From positions 1 to 64,000 of the forward strand of contig NZ_CAMIGN010000004.1 in assembly GCF_946221935.1 (NCBI RefSeq): a DNA stretch of 64,000 nucleotides, read 5' to 3'. Below the pieces are notes generated by a model. That model had not been told where the DNA came from. It did no database searches and worked only from the letters and a program-made list of their open reading frames with translations. The translations under genes were made by a program, and so were the position numbers. Shown one piece after another: positions 42,750-51,054 of this stretch; position 1 is the first letter of the stretch; the number at the start of each line of letters is the position of its first letter. The stretch is from an uncultured Corynebacterium sp. GTDB lineage: Bacteria > Actinomycetota > Actinomycetes > Mycobacteriales > Mycobacteriaceae.

Positions 42750-44924
42750 ATGTCACCAAACCAGTCCAAAAACGCTACCGAAAGCACCACTCCGACTGAT
42801 AGCTCGGTCACATCAAAGAATGTTGATGGAATTTCCGACAATTCGGGCTTTGCACTCCGCCGATCGACGTCGGCGCCCAAGACTTTGGCCAGCGCTCCCA
42901 ACGCTGAAGAGCAGGCGTCGATAGCAAAAGAGCTAAAGCTTGTCCTCGACGGTGACTTCCCCACCGCGCGCGCAGCGACCCGCCAGGTGTTGGCGAATCC
43001 CGACATTCTCCCGCGTGCGGATCTTGACCTCGAACAGTCTCGCGCCCGCACCACCGCACAACTTCAGCAAGTCCGCGAATCCGGAATGCCAAAGGATGCC
43101 TTCCGCAAAGACCAAGGCGGCACGGGAAACACGGGCCACTGCCTGACTTCAATTGAGATGCTGGGACATGCAGACCTTTCCCTGATGGTGAAGTCCGGCG
43201 TGCAATGGGGTCTATTTGGCGGTGCCGTGGGCAACCTGGGTACTGAGCGCCACCAGGAGATGGTGACGCAGCTAATGAACCTCGATGCGCTTGGCTGCTT
43301 TGCCATGACGGAGCGCGGCCACGGCTCCGACGTGCAGCAGTTGGAAACCACGGCAACCTATGACCCGGCGACGCGGGAGTTCATCATCAACTCCCCCACC
43401 GCCTCTGCCGAGAAGTGGTTTATTGGCAACGCTGCACGCGATGGTCGCTGGGCTGCTGTGTTTGCGCAGCTCATCGTTCCCAACAACGACAATGCCGAAG
43501 GACAGGAAGAATCCCCGTCCGATTCCCAGGGTGTGCACTGCCTCCTGGTGCGCATCCGCGAGGACGATGGTTCTGCCATCGCCGGAGTACGCATCGGCGA
43601 CCACGGCTACAAGGGCGGGCTGAAAGGCGTAGACAACGGCACTATCAGCTTCGATAACTACCGCGTGCCACGCGAAGCGCTGCTGAACCGCTTTGCCGAC
43701 GTTGATGAAGAAGGTAACTACAGCTCCCCTATCGAAAACCCAAACCGACGCTTCTTCACAATGCTCGGAGCCCTGGTGCGCGGCCGCGTGACTGTGGGAG
43801 CTGCCGCCGGTGCGGCCGCCCGCACCGCGCTAGACATCGGTGTGACGTACGCGAACCTGCGGCGTCAATTCGCTCCCGACGATTCGCTTCCAGAAAACCG
43901 ATTGATCGAACACCGATGGCACCGCCTGCGCCTCATCCCACGTGTAGCGCGCGCCTACGGCCTGCAGTTCGCTACGAACAAGCTGATCGCGCGCGTGCAC
44001 GAGCTGGATCAGCTCGGGTTGGATCCCACACAGCACACCAAGGAACAGCAGGCCGACCAACGCGAGGTTGAGGCGCACGCTGCAGCGCTGAAGGCCGCCA
44101 ACACCGCCCACGCCACCGACACGATCCAGGAAGTCCGCGAAGCTTGCGGAGGCGCCGGGTACATGGCGGAAAACCTGCTAACTACGTTGAAGGCCGACTC
44201 GGATGTGTTCACAACCTTCGAGGGCGACAACGTCGTGATGATGCAACTTGCCGCCAAGGAACTGATGACCGGCTTCGCCAAGGAACTCGGCGGCCTGAAC
44301 CCGATGGAAATGGTGCGCTTCGGGCTGGATAGCTTCGGCACGTTGCTGCGCCGCCGCACCGCCGCAGATGCGCTGATCCAGAACCTGGTGGATACCTTCA
44401 GCGACTCCGAGGAGACCTCGCTATTCGCCCCGGCCTACCAAATCAACCTGCTCACCGAGCGAGAGGATCGTCTAATGCGCTCGCTCGCCCGGCGCCTTCG
44501 CCCGGCCCGCAAGATGGAAGTGGTTGAAGCAGCCCAGCTCGTGGATCGCGCACAAGATCACCTGTTGGCCGTCGGTTGGGCTCACGTGGACCGGATTGTT
44601 TTCGAGGCCTTCGTGGAGGCCGAGTCCAAGCTGGAGTCGGAGGACGCCCAGCGTGTGCTGGAGCAGGTTCGCGACGTGTACTTCCTCAGCTGCATCGTGG
44701 ACAACGCAAGCTGGTACCTCGAGCAGAACCTGCTTACAGGTACCCGCACCAAGGCTGCACGTGCCGCTCTGAACGACCTGGTGGATTCCCTGGGGCCGTG
44801 GTCGCAGACGCTGGTAGATGCTTTCGGCATCCCGGACCACATCACAGAGCTGAAGCTGATGGAGGACTACGACGCGATGGTGCCGAAGTACGAGTCCGAC
44901 CCCGCCGCGGGGCAGGAGGGGTAG
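42750..44924 (+). CDS. Acyl-CoA oxidase / dehydrogenase family protein
   Basis: 724 aa, first step of fatty acid beta-oxidation (FAD-dependent). The core 'MTERGHGSDVQQLETTATYD', 'EKWFIGNAARDGRWAAVFAQL' and 'GYKGGLKGVDNGTISFDNYRVPREALL' follow the acyl-CoA oxidase family, as does the extended C-terminal domain, whose 'REACGGAGYMAENLLTTLKAD' and 'FEGDNVVMMQLAAKEL' are typical. Size (>650 aa) fits oxidases better than the 380-aa dehydrogenases. The N-terminal 45 residues are a low-complexity extension. Whether O2 or a flavoprotein accepts the electrons is not visible. Confidence 0.9.
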   Translation: MSPNQSKNATESTTPTDSSVTSKNVDGISDNSGFALRRSTSAPKTLASAPNAEEQASIAKELKLVLDGDFPTARAATRQVLANPDILPRADLDLEQSRARTTAQLQQVRESGMPKDAFRKDQGGTGNTGHCLTSIEMLGHADLSLMVKSGVQWGLFGGAVGNLGTERHQEMVTQLMNLDALGCFAMTERGHGSDVQQLETTATYDPATREFIINSPTASAEKWFIGNAARDGRWAAVFAQLIVPNNDNAEGQEESPSDSQGVHCLLVRIREDDGSAIAGVRIGDHGYKGGLKGVDNGTISFDNYRVPREALLNRFADVDEEGNYSSPIENPNRRFFTMLGALVRGRVTVGAAAGAAARTALDIGVTYANLRRQFAPDDSLPENRLIEHRWHRLRLIPRVARAYGLQFATNKLIARVHELDQLGLDPTQHTKEQQADQREVEAHAAALKAANTAHATDTIQEVREACGGAGYMAENLLTTLKADSDVFTTFEGDNVVMMQLAAKELMTGFAKELGGLNPMEMVRFGLDSFGTLLRRRTAADALIQNLVDTFSDSEETSLFAPAYQINLLTEREDRLMRSLARRLRPARKMEVVEAAQLVDRAQDHLLAVGWAHVDRIVFEAFVEAESKLESEDAQRVLEQVRDVYFLSCIVDNASWYLEQNLLTGTRTKAARAALNDLVDSLGPWSQTLVDAFGIPDHITELKLMEDYDAMVPKYESDPAAGQEG

Positions 44925-44969
44925 GTGGGCTTTCAAGCACCTGCATTCTCTAGCGCGAACCCCACATCG

Positions 44970-44975
44970 TATTCT
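44970..44975 (+). promoter_or_regulatory. -10 box of the amino-acid permease gene, leaderless
   Basis: TATTCT, 6 nt before the ATG at 44982. No ribosome site. Confidence 0.5.
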
Positions 44976-44981
44976 TAGAGA

Positions 44982-46433
44982 ATGACCTCCACCCCCTCCA
45001 CCTCCCCAAATAGCGCCAGCTCGCACCCGGACTCCCGTTCCGGCGATGCGAAGCTCGGCAATGGTCTGAAGGTTCGTCACCTCACGATGATGGGCCTGGG
45101 TTCCACCATCGGCGCCGGGCTGTTCCTGGGCACCGGCGTGGGGATCGAAGCGGCTGGGCCGGCCGTGCTGCTGGCTTATATCGTCGCGGGACTTATCGCC
45201 ATCCTCGTGATGCAGATGTTGGGTGAGATGGGCACCGTCATCCCTGCCTCGGGTTCCTTTTCCGAGTACGCCGAGCACGGCATTGGACGCTGGGCTGGCT
45301 TCACGCAAGGATGGATTTACTGGCTTGCCACCGTAGCGGTACTCGGCGCCGAAATTACTGGTGCGGCGAGCTTTATGGGTGCGTGGTTCGGTATTGACGC
45401 CTGGATCCCCGCCGCTATCTGCGTGCTTTTCTTCGGCGTGGTGAATCTGCTGCAGATCCGAGCCTTCGGCGAGTTCGAGTTCTGGTTTGCGTTCATCAAG
45501 GTGGCCGTACTGGTGGCATTCCTGGTCATCGGTTTCCTATTGATGTTCGGCCTGCTACCGGGACACACATTCATCGGCACGGAAGTCTTCACCGCCGATG
45601 GATTCATGCCCAACGGCGTAGGCGGCGTAGCCACGGCGATCCTGGCCGTAGCCTTCGCCTTCGGCGGCATCGAGGTGGTTGCTATCGCCGCTGCGGAGTC
45701 CGAAAACCCGCAGCAGTCGCTGATTAACGCCGTGCGTTCCACCATCACCCGCATCTCGCTGTTCTACCTGGGGTCGGTACTGGTGATTACCTTCCTGCTC
45801 CCCCACTCTTCACTGGGGCAGGCAGAAAGCGCGGCCGATAGTCCCTTCACCCGGGTACTGAACCTGGCGGGTATTCCGGGCGTCGTCGGTTTTATGGAAG
45901 CCATCATCGTTCTGGCGCTCTTGTCAGCCTTCAATGCGCAGATTTACGCTTCCAGCCGCATGATGTTCTCCCTGGCTAAGCGCCACGAGGCACCAAAGAT
46001 CTTCACCCGCGTTGACCGCCGAGGCGTACCGGTCAACGCGATTATCCTTTCCGTCGCGCTTTCCATCGTGATGGTGGTGCTGAATTACCTGGACACGGGC
46101 TGGCTGCTGACCTTCATGTTGAACTCTGCAGGTGCCTCATTGTTGATCGTGTGGACGTTCATCGCCGTCTCCGAGCTGCGTCTGCGCCGTCGACTAGAGC
46201 GGCATGCCGGTGGAACGCTGCCAATTCGCATGTGGGCTTTCCCTATTCTGACCATCGTCACGCTCGCAGTGCTCGCCAGCCTGGCCGTCCTCATGTTGAC
46301 GGATCCGGGGTCCCGAGTGCAGCTATTGTCAGCGGCCGTAATGTTTACGATCTTAGTGGTGGCCAGCTTCGCCAATTCCGCCATCCGTGGGTTGAGCCCC
46401 TTCGAGAAGCTGCCCCTGCCTTCCTCCCTCTAA
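44982..46433 (+). CDS. APC family amino-acid permease
   Basis: 483 aa, about 12 membrane helices. Helix 1 carries 'MGLGSTIGAGLFLGTGVGI' (unwound substrate loop) after the family's 'LKVRHLTMM'. 'GEMGTVIPASGSFSEYAEHGIG' and 'FAFGGIEVVAIAAAESENPQ' are typical of the amino-acid/GABA permease group (AAT). The substrate is probably a neutral or aromatic amino acid or GABA but cannot be fixed. Leaderless start. Confidence 0.9.
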   Translation: MTSTPSTSPNSASSHPDSRSGDAKLGNGLKVRHLTMMGLGSTIGAGLFLGTGVGIEAAGPAVLLAYIVAGLIAILVMQMLGEMGTVIPASGSFSEYAEHGIGRWAGFTQGWIYWLATVAVLGAEITGAASFMGAWFGIDAWIPAAICVLFFGVVNLLQIRAFGEFEFWFAFIKVAVLVAFLVIGFLLMFGLLPGHTFIGTEVFTADGFMPNGVGGVATAILAVAFAFGGIEVVAIAAAESENPQQSLINAVRSTITRISLFYLGSVLVITFLLPHSSLGQAESAADSPFTRVLNLAGIPGVVGFMEAIIVLALLSAFNAQIYASSRMMFSLAKRHEAPKIFTRVDRRGVPVNAIILSVALSIVMVVLNYLDTGWLLTFMLNSAGASLLIVWTFIAVSELRLRRRLERHAGGTLPIRMWAFPILTIVTLAVLASLAVLMLTDPGSRVQLLSAAVMFTILVVASFANSAIRGLSPFEKLPLPSSL

Positions 46434-46465
46434 TAAAGCTCGCCGCGAATGCACCAACAGCACGG

Positions 46466-46509
46466 CTAACCGGCACCCCAGAACAAAGAACAACTGAGGT
46501 GCCGGTTAG
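46466..46509. repeat. Perfect 12-bp inverted repeat
   Basis: CTAACCGGCACC (46466-46477) and GGTGCCGGTTAG (46498-46509) with a 20-nt loop. It lies between the convergent permease and small secreted-protein genes and could end both transcripts, but no T-run follows. It directly abuts the tRNA-like stretch. Confidence 0.6.
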
Positions 46510-46510
46510 G

Positions 46511-46531
46511 CATGCTGTATCCACTGAGCTA
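46511..46531 (-). pseudogene. tRNA D-arm-like remnant
   Basis: Read on the minus strand, TAGCTCAGTGGATACAGCA copies the position 8-26 block of a tRNA (compare TAGCTCAGTGGATAGAGCA), except that one D-stem pair is broken. No matching anticodon or T arm follows; the inverted repeat takes their place. Confidence 0.4.
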
Positions 46532-46551
46532 CTAGGGTTCGCGCTGTCGCC

Positions 46552-46836
46552 TTAGAGAGGAAGACTGCCGGATGGCCCTGTGGAGTTCTGAAGGCCAACT
46601 AGGTTGTAAATAACGGCCCAGATGAGTGCCAGCGGTGCAAAGAGGGGGAGGCGCAGCCAAGCCGGGGTGTTTTCCCAGATGGTGTTCACTGAGCCGAGCG
46701 GGGACTTAGTGTTCGGAGTTTCTGCAGCCTGTACTTGGGTGGTGGGGGTGTGGGTTTCGGCCTGGGCAGGTGCGGCGAGACACGCGGTGACGGTTGCGGC
46801 GGTAACGCCGGCGATGAGCGACTTGCGAATCTTCAT
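46552..46836 (-). CDS. Small secreted or membrane-anchored protein
   Basis: 94 aa. Signal peptide: basic 'MKIRKSLIAGVTAATVTACL' and likely cleavage after 'APAQA'. A Thr/Gln-rich linker follows, then 'ENTPAWLRLPLFAPLALIWAVIYNLVGL', a C-terminal hydrophobic helix. Function unknown. ATG at 46836 is favoured (AAGGA upstream) over an in-frame start 41 codons earlier, because it gives a proper signal peptide. Confidence 0.65.
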   Translation of the reverse strand: MKIRKSLIAGVTAATVTACLAAPAQAETHTPTTQVQAAETPNTKSPLGSVNTIWENTPAWLRLPLFAPLALIWAVIYNLVGLQNSTGPSGSLPL

Positions 46837-47006
46837 TGGGGAAGAATCCTTTCTGAAGGAGTTCGGGTAAAGATGTGCAAAAACCTTCTTTGCCCCGGGT
46901 GCGGCTCCATGAATGATTGGACGCAAACTCGCGAGCTTGGAAGTGCTTTGTTTAGCCAAACGCTTATGGGTGGCGAAACGTTAGCAGTCGCTAGCAATCA
47001 AAATGC

Positions 47007-47036
47007 CCCACAGCAAACTGTCAAGAATACTGTGGG
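47007..47036 (-). terminator. Terminator of tRNA-Thr
   Basis: CCCACAG and CTGTGGG pair around a 16-nt loop, 9 nt past the tRNA end; on the minus strand the stem runs into GGCATTTTG. Confidence 0.6.
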
Positions 47037-47044
47037 ACATCACA

Positions 47045-47120
47045 TGGAGCCGCTTGCGAGAATCGAACTCGCGACCTTTTCATTACGAGTGAAACGCTCT
47101 GCCGACTGAGCTAAAGCGGC
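47045..47120 (-). tRNA. tRNA-Thr (anticodon CGT)
   Basis: 76 nt including an encoded CCA. Acceptor GCCGCTT pairs with AAGCGGC. D arm TAGCTCAGTCGGCAGAGC. Anticodon stem TTTCA/TGAAA holds loop CTCGTAA, anticodon CGT. T arm GCGAG-TTCGATT-CTCGC. All four stems are intact. It reads ACG codons. Confidence 0.96.
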
Positions 47121-47204
47121 GCGTACACTAAGTACGAAGCGTTATCCTAGCCGACGCAAACCCTGAGCACCAAAACACACTTAGTAGCCAGCTCGGAACC
47201 TTCG

Positions 47205-48431
47205 TTAAGCCACCCCACAGCACTGCTGCAAGCGCCCCGCCATCGCATCCAGCGCCACCTCTGGCCGCACGTTATAGCCCAGCACCTCGCGGCACTCCAT
47301 CACCGCATCGATGCAGCTCACCAACGCAGACGCGCTGTTGCGCCGCGCCAGTTCCTTCGACGTCGCTGCCATGTCTGGATGCTGGTGTCCACCTACCGGC
47401 ACACCTTCGTCGTCCACTGCACCCGCGGCCTGAAGCATCGCGTCGCGGTACAGCCCGGCGATGTCGATCAGCGCCAGGTCTAACGAGTCACGGGTCCTTC
47501 TTGTGCGCCTGTTCTTCTGTTCTTTTTCTAGCTCTTTCATTCTTCCCGACGCCCCCCGCTGGGCCTTTGCAGCACCCTTACCTTTCGCGCCTACGCCAAG
47601 GCTGCTCTCCAAATCTTCGCGTTCCCGCTGATCCAATTTCTCCAACTCGCTGGCGGCCTCTTCAGCTGCCTTGGCTACCAGCTCGGACGTGAAACGGTAC
47701 AGCGCATTGGGCTCGTACACCAGCTTCGGCAGTTTTAGAGCAGTGGCGCGTTTGTTTCGGGCGGCCTCGTCGCTGGCCAAGTGTCGAGCTCTACCAATAT
47801 GGCCGGCTGACACATCGGCGGCCCATTGGGCTTGGCTTTCGCTGAGTCCGAGGGTGGCGTCACTAAGCAAGACCCCTTTCACCGCCGCCGGAGAAGGAGT
47901 AGGCACATAAACATGACGGCAGCGCGACCGCAGCGTGATTGCAATATCCGATGGATCTGTTGACGGCGCGCACAGCAGAAAGACGGTGCGGGCTGGGGGC
48001 TCCTCGACCGACTTGAGCAAAGCGTTGGCGGCAGCGTCATTGAGCCGGTCAGCATCCTCCACAACCACCACACGCCAGCGCGCAACAGTGGGCATGTTCG
48101 CGGCTTCGTGGATGGCCCCGCGGATCTCGTCGACCGAAAGAACCACACCAGTAGTGGACACCCACAGGATGTCCGGGTGGGTTCCCGCAGCAGCGCTACG
48201 GCACTGATCGCATTGCCCACAACCGCCGTGCGGGCACACCAGAGCCGTGGCGAAAACCTTCGCCGCGATGGAACGCCCGGAGCCGGGAGGGCCGGTGAAC
48301 AACCACGAGTGAGTCATCGCCTGCGGATCCTCCACGGCCCGCTGCAGGGGACGGCGGACAGATTCCGCAGTGATCCGCCCAAAGACTCCCGCTGCGTGCC
48401 CCGGTGTGGCTGGCGCCGTGGTTTCCATCAT
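47205..48431 (-). CDS. holB: DNA polymerase III delta' subunit
   Basis: 408 aa, part of the clamp loader. The P-loop region is 'GPPGSGRS' (47-54), with the lysine replaced by arginine, fitting a subunit that does not hydrolyse ATP. Zinc module C66, C71, C74, C77 in 'CPHGGCGQCDQC'. 'VVVVEDADRLNDAAANALLKSVEEPP' and 'TLRSRCRHV' complete the AAA+ fold. A charged linker (about 270-315) precedes the C-terminal collar domain. TAGACT lies 8 nt before the ATG. The gene is divergent from the cyclase. Confidence 0.93.
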   Translation of the reverse strand: MMETTAPATPGHAAGVFGRITAESVRRPLQRAVEDPQAMTHSWLFTGPPGSGRSIAAKVFATALVCPHGGCGQCDQCRSAAAGTHPDILWVSTTGVVLSVDEIRGAIHEAANMPTVARWRVVVVEDADRLNDAAANALLKSVEEPPARTVFLLCAPSTDPSDIAITLRSRCRHVYVPTPSPAAVKGVLLSDATLGLSESQAQWAADVSAGHIGRARHLASDEAARNKRATALKLPKLVYEPNALYRFTSELVAKAAEEAASELEKLDQREREDLESSLGVGAKGKGAAKAQRGASGRMKELEKEQKNRRTRRTRDSLDLALIDIAGLYRDAMLQAAGAVDDEGVPVGGHQHPDMAATSKELARRNSASALVSCIDAVMECREVLGYNVRPEVALDAMAGRLQQCCGVA

Positions 48432-48439
48432 GGTTACTT

Positions 48440-48445
48440 AGTCTA
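48440..48445 (-). promoter_or_regulatory. -10 box of holB
   Basis: TAGACT on the minus strand, 8 nt before the first of two ATGs. Leader of 0-2 nt expected. Confidence 0.4.
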
Positions 48446-48527
48446 GCTATTCGCCCCGACCACCCTCCGCGTGTCCTCGGCATAGGTAGGGCATAGGTAG
48501 ACGCGCCCGGCGGGGGTGCCGGTGCGA

Positions 48528-48533
48528 TAGTCT
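48528..48533 (+). promoter_or_regulatory. -10 box of the cyclase gene, leaderless
   Basis: TAGTCT, 7 nt before the ATG at 48541. Confidence 0.45.
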
Positions 48534-48540
48534 GAATGGC

Positions 48541-50073
48541 ATGAAACAACTGCTGCGCTACCTGTCCTGGGCCTGGGGAACCTCCTGGCCCCTGTACGCA
48601 GCAACCGTGTTAGCCACCAATGTCATCGGCGCCACTGCAGTGGCCACGTTCCTGCGTTTCCTCATCCCTCTGCCTGCCGCGCGCGAACTAACAAGTCCGG
48701 ACACCACTATTGCCACGCTGTACATCATCTATTTCGGTGTGGCCGTCTTGGCTGGCATTGCAATGACCTTGTACTTCTTCGCGCCCGTGCTGAGGTGGCA
48801 GCGCACACCAAAAGCCTATGATCCGAATATGGTGCGCGACTTGGTGCTGCGCATCCCCCTGTTGCAGACCGTCACGGGCATCGTGCTGTGGGCAATAGGT
48901 GTGGTGCTGTTTACTGTCGTGGCCTGTCGGCACAGTACGGAATGGGGCATCACCGTCGCTGTGACGGCCACGTTGGGCGGCATGATGGTGAGCCTAATGA
49001 CTTATATGGAGGCCGAACGCCTGGTGCGTCCCGTCGCCGCGAAGGCTCTAGCCAAGGGTGCCCCGGATCATTCGCGCCTGTCCCCGCTTTCTCACCGGCT
49101 GATGACGACCTGGGCGCTGACCTCCGCCGTGCCGGTGCTGGGCATGGTGCTGCTGCTGTTCGCGGCAGCTACCGACTTCTACCCCGAGAACTCCCGCGGC
49201 ATCATCCCGGCGATGCTGGCACTGGCGCTGACCACCCTGCTGACCGGTTTCATGGGCACCACCTTGTTCTCCATGGCCGTGGCCGACCCGATCCGTGAGT
49301 TGCAGTACGCCATCAACCGCGTCCGTCGCGGTGAGGTGAATACGACCGTGCGGATCTACGATTCCTCCGAGATCGGCGTGCTGCAAGCTGGCTTTAACGA
49401 GATGATGCGCGGGTTGCAAGAGCGCCAGCGCGTATCGGATCTTTTTGGCCGTTACGTCGGCACTGAGGTCGCGCGCCGGGCGCTGGAGGAAAAACCGGAG
49501 CTGGGTGGCGAGGCTCGGCACGTGGCAGTGCTCTTCGTCGATGTGATTGGCTCCACCGGCTTCGCTACTGAGAAGGAACCAGAGCACGTGGTGAAAGCCC
49601 TCAACGAGTTCTTCGACCGAGTGGTGGAGGTTGTGCACGCGAACAAGGGCATCATCAACAAGTTTGAAGGCGATGCGGCCCTGGCAGTGTTCGGCGCCCC
49701 TCTGCCTTTGGACGATGTGGCCGGACACGCTCTGGCTGCCGCCCGCGAATTGAAGGCCAAGCTGCAAGGGCTGGAGTTCGTCGCCGGGATTGGAGTTGCC
49801 GCTGGCTCCGTTGTTGCGGGTCACATCGGCGCGAAGGATCGCTTTGAATACACCGTCATCGGCGATGCTGTGAACCAGGCCGCCCGCCTGACGGATCTGG
49901 CGAAGAAGACCCCCGGTCAGGTTCTCACCAGCGCAGCGACCCTGCGCGCAGCCAATGAAGCTGAGCAGGCTCGTTGGACCATGATGAAGTCCGTGGAACT
50001 GCGCGGTCGCCGTGAGATGACCCAGATCGCCCGTCCTATTCGCGCCACTCTCGCCGATCGATCCACGTTCTAG
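48541..50073 (+). CDS. cyaB: Membrane class III adenylate cyclase
   Basis: 510 aa. About six N-terminal membrane helices (to about residue 250), a HAMP domain 'ADPIRELQYAINRVRRGEVNT', then the cyclase domain. Metal aspartates D334 ('LFVDVIGST') and D378 ('NKFEGDAALAVFG'); the substrate-site lysine is K374 in 'IINKFEGD'; the transition-state region is 'YTVIGDAVNQAARL'. These match mycobacterial Rv3645 and the C. glutamicum membrane cyclase. It would make cAMP for GlxR. Symbol given by orthology and synteny. Confidence 0.9.
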   Translation: MKQLLRYLSWAWGTSWPLYAATVLATNVIGATAVATFLRFLIPLPAARELTSPDTTIATLYIIYFGVAVLAGIAMTLYFFAPVLRWQRTPKAYDPNMVRDLVLRIPLLQTVTGIVLWAIGVVLFTVVACRHSTEWGITVAVTATLGGMMVSLMTYMEAERLVRPVAAKALAKGAPDHSRLSPLSHRLMTTWALTSAVPVLGMVLLLFAAATDFYPENSRGIIPAMLALALTTLLTGFMGTTLFSMAVADPIRELQYAINRVRRGEVNTTVRIYDSSEIGVLQAGFNEMMRGLQERQRVSDLFGRYVGTEVARRALEEKPELGGEARHVAVLFVDVIGSTGFATEKEPEHVVKALNEFFDRVVEVVHANKGIINKFEGDAALAVFGAPLPLDDVAGHALAAARELKAKLQGLEFVAGIGVAAGSVVAGHIGAKDRFEYTVIGDAVNQAARLTDLAKKTPGQVLTSAATLRAANEAEQARWTMMKSVELRGRREMTQIARPIRATLADRSTF

Positions 50074-50112
50074 GCGCGTGCCCTATGGCGACACTGCCAC
50101 AAGGCGACACTG

Positions 50113-51012
50113 CTAACCTCGCCGCACGGATGCGATAGGGAGGTTCCTTTCCGACGCCATCCCGTCCCACCACGCTGCCGTCTTCTGCCCCACCGCTGCC
50201 GCCAGCTGCTCTGCGGTGATCCCCTCCGACTGCAGCTGGGCGACAGTGGCCTGCGTAGGTAGCAGCCCTTCCACATGCAAGGCTTCGATCAGGCCTGCAA
50301 AGAAGTGCGGTTCCAGCGCTGCAATCGCCACCCAACCACCGCATTGAGCTTGGTAGAGTCCATACCCCGGCAACAGACCACCGAGCAGTGTGTCGGGACC
50401 GGTGAGCCGGAAGCGGGCCGGAGTGGCAAATTCAGTAGCCATGTCCGCCAGCGCCACCTCGTGGTAGCTTCCCTGCCCGGTGGCCGCAGTCTGCCACAGA
50501 GCGGCCAGAGCCTGGGAGACTGCACGCTCTGCACCCGCCAGATCGGCGATGGGAACTACCGGCATGGCGGGGCTATCCCCGTGGAAGGAGAGCGTGCCGG
50601 CGTGCGCCTCGTACGTGAGGTCGTGCCCGGCTACGTCAACGTGCTCACCGGAGTGGCCGACAATCGCCACCTGCGACAGTACAGGGAAACGAGCGTGCAG
50701 ATCCTCCCACCCCAATCCGAGGCGTTCCAGCGAGGCCGGTCGGGAACTCGTAAGCAGTAGGTCTGCCCCCTCCAGGAGCTCATGCAGCTCATGTAGGCCA
50801 GATTCCGTCTTGAGGTCGATGTGGCGCACATCCTGCCCGTCTACCAAGTGTTGGTAGTACGGCTCGCAGTACAGGCGCATGGGGTCAGCGGCTTTGCCGG
50901 GGCCTTCGACCTTGATGACGGTGCCACCCAATTCCTGCAGACGCTTTGCAGCGACGGGGCCGGGAAGGTTCGGGGCAAGGGTAACGACGCTAAAGCTCGG
51001 GAGCTGATTCAT
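50113..51012 (-). CDS. CoA-transferase family III (CaiB/BaiF-type) protein
   Basis: 299 aa. N-terminus 'VVTLAPNLPGPVAAKRLQELGGTVIKVEGP' and 'HIDLKTESGLHELHELLEGADLLLTSSRPASLERLGL' are typical of family III CoA-transferases and alpha-methylacyl-CoA racemases. The catalytic aspartate would be in 'GSYHEVALADM'. It is shorter than usual (360-400 aa), ending soon after the large domain. The acyl group is unknown. Start ATG 51012; a GTG at 51036 after CATACT is possible. Same strand as topA, 42 bp downstream of it. Confidence 0.8.
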   Translation of the reverse strand: MNQLPSFSVVTLAPNLPGPVAAKRLQELGGTVIKVEGPGKAADPMRLYCEPYYQHLVDGQDVRHIDLKTESGLHELHELLEGADLLLTSSRPASLERLGLGWEDLHARFPVLSQVAIVGHSGEHVDVAGHDLTYEAHAGTLSFHGDSPAMPVVPIADLAGAERAVSQALAALWQTAATGQGSYHEVALADMATEFATPARFRLTGPDTLLGGLLPGYGLYQAQCGGWVAIAALEPHFFAGLIEALHVEGLLPTQATVAQLQSEGITAEQLAAAVGQKTAAWWDGMASERNLPIASVRRG

Positions 51013-51054
51013 GCTCCCGAACTTATCAGTTCCCACCCAAAAGTATGACCGTTT

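Noticed and set aside
51019..51032. Hairpin GAACT-tatc-AGTTC between topA and the CoA-transferase gene
   Set aside because: A 5-bp stem without T-run is too weak to call a terminator.
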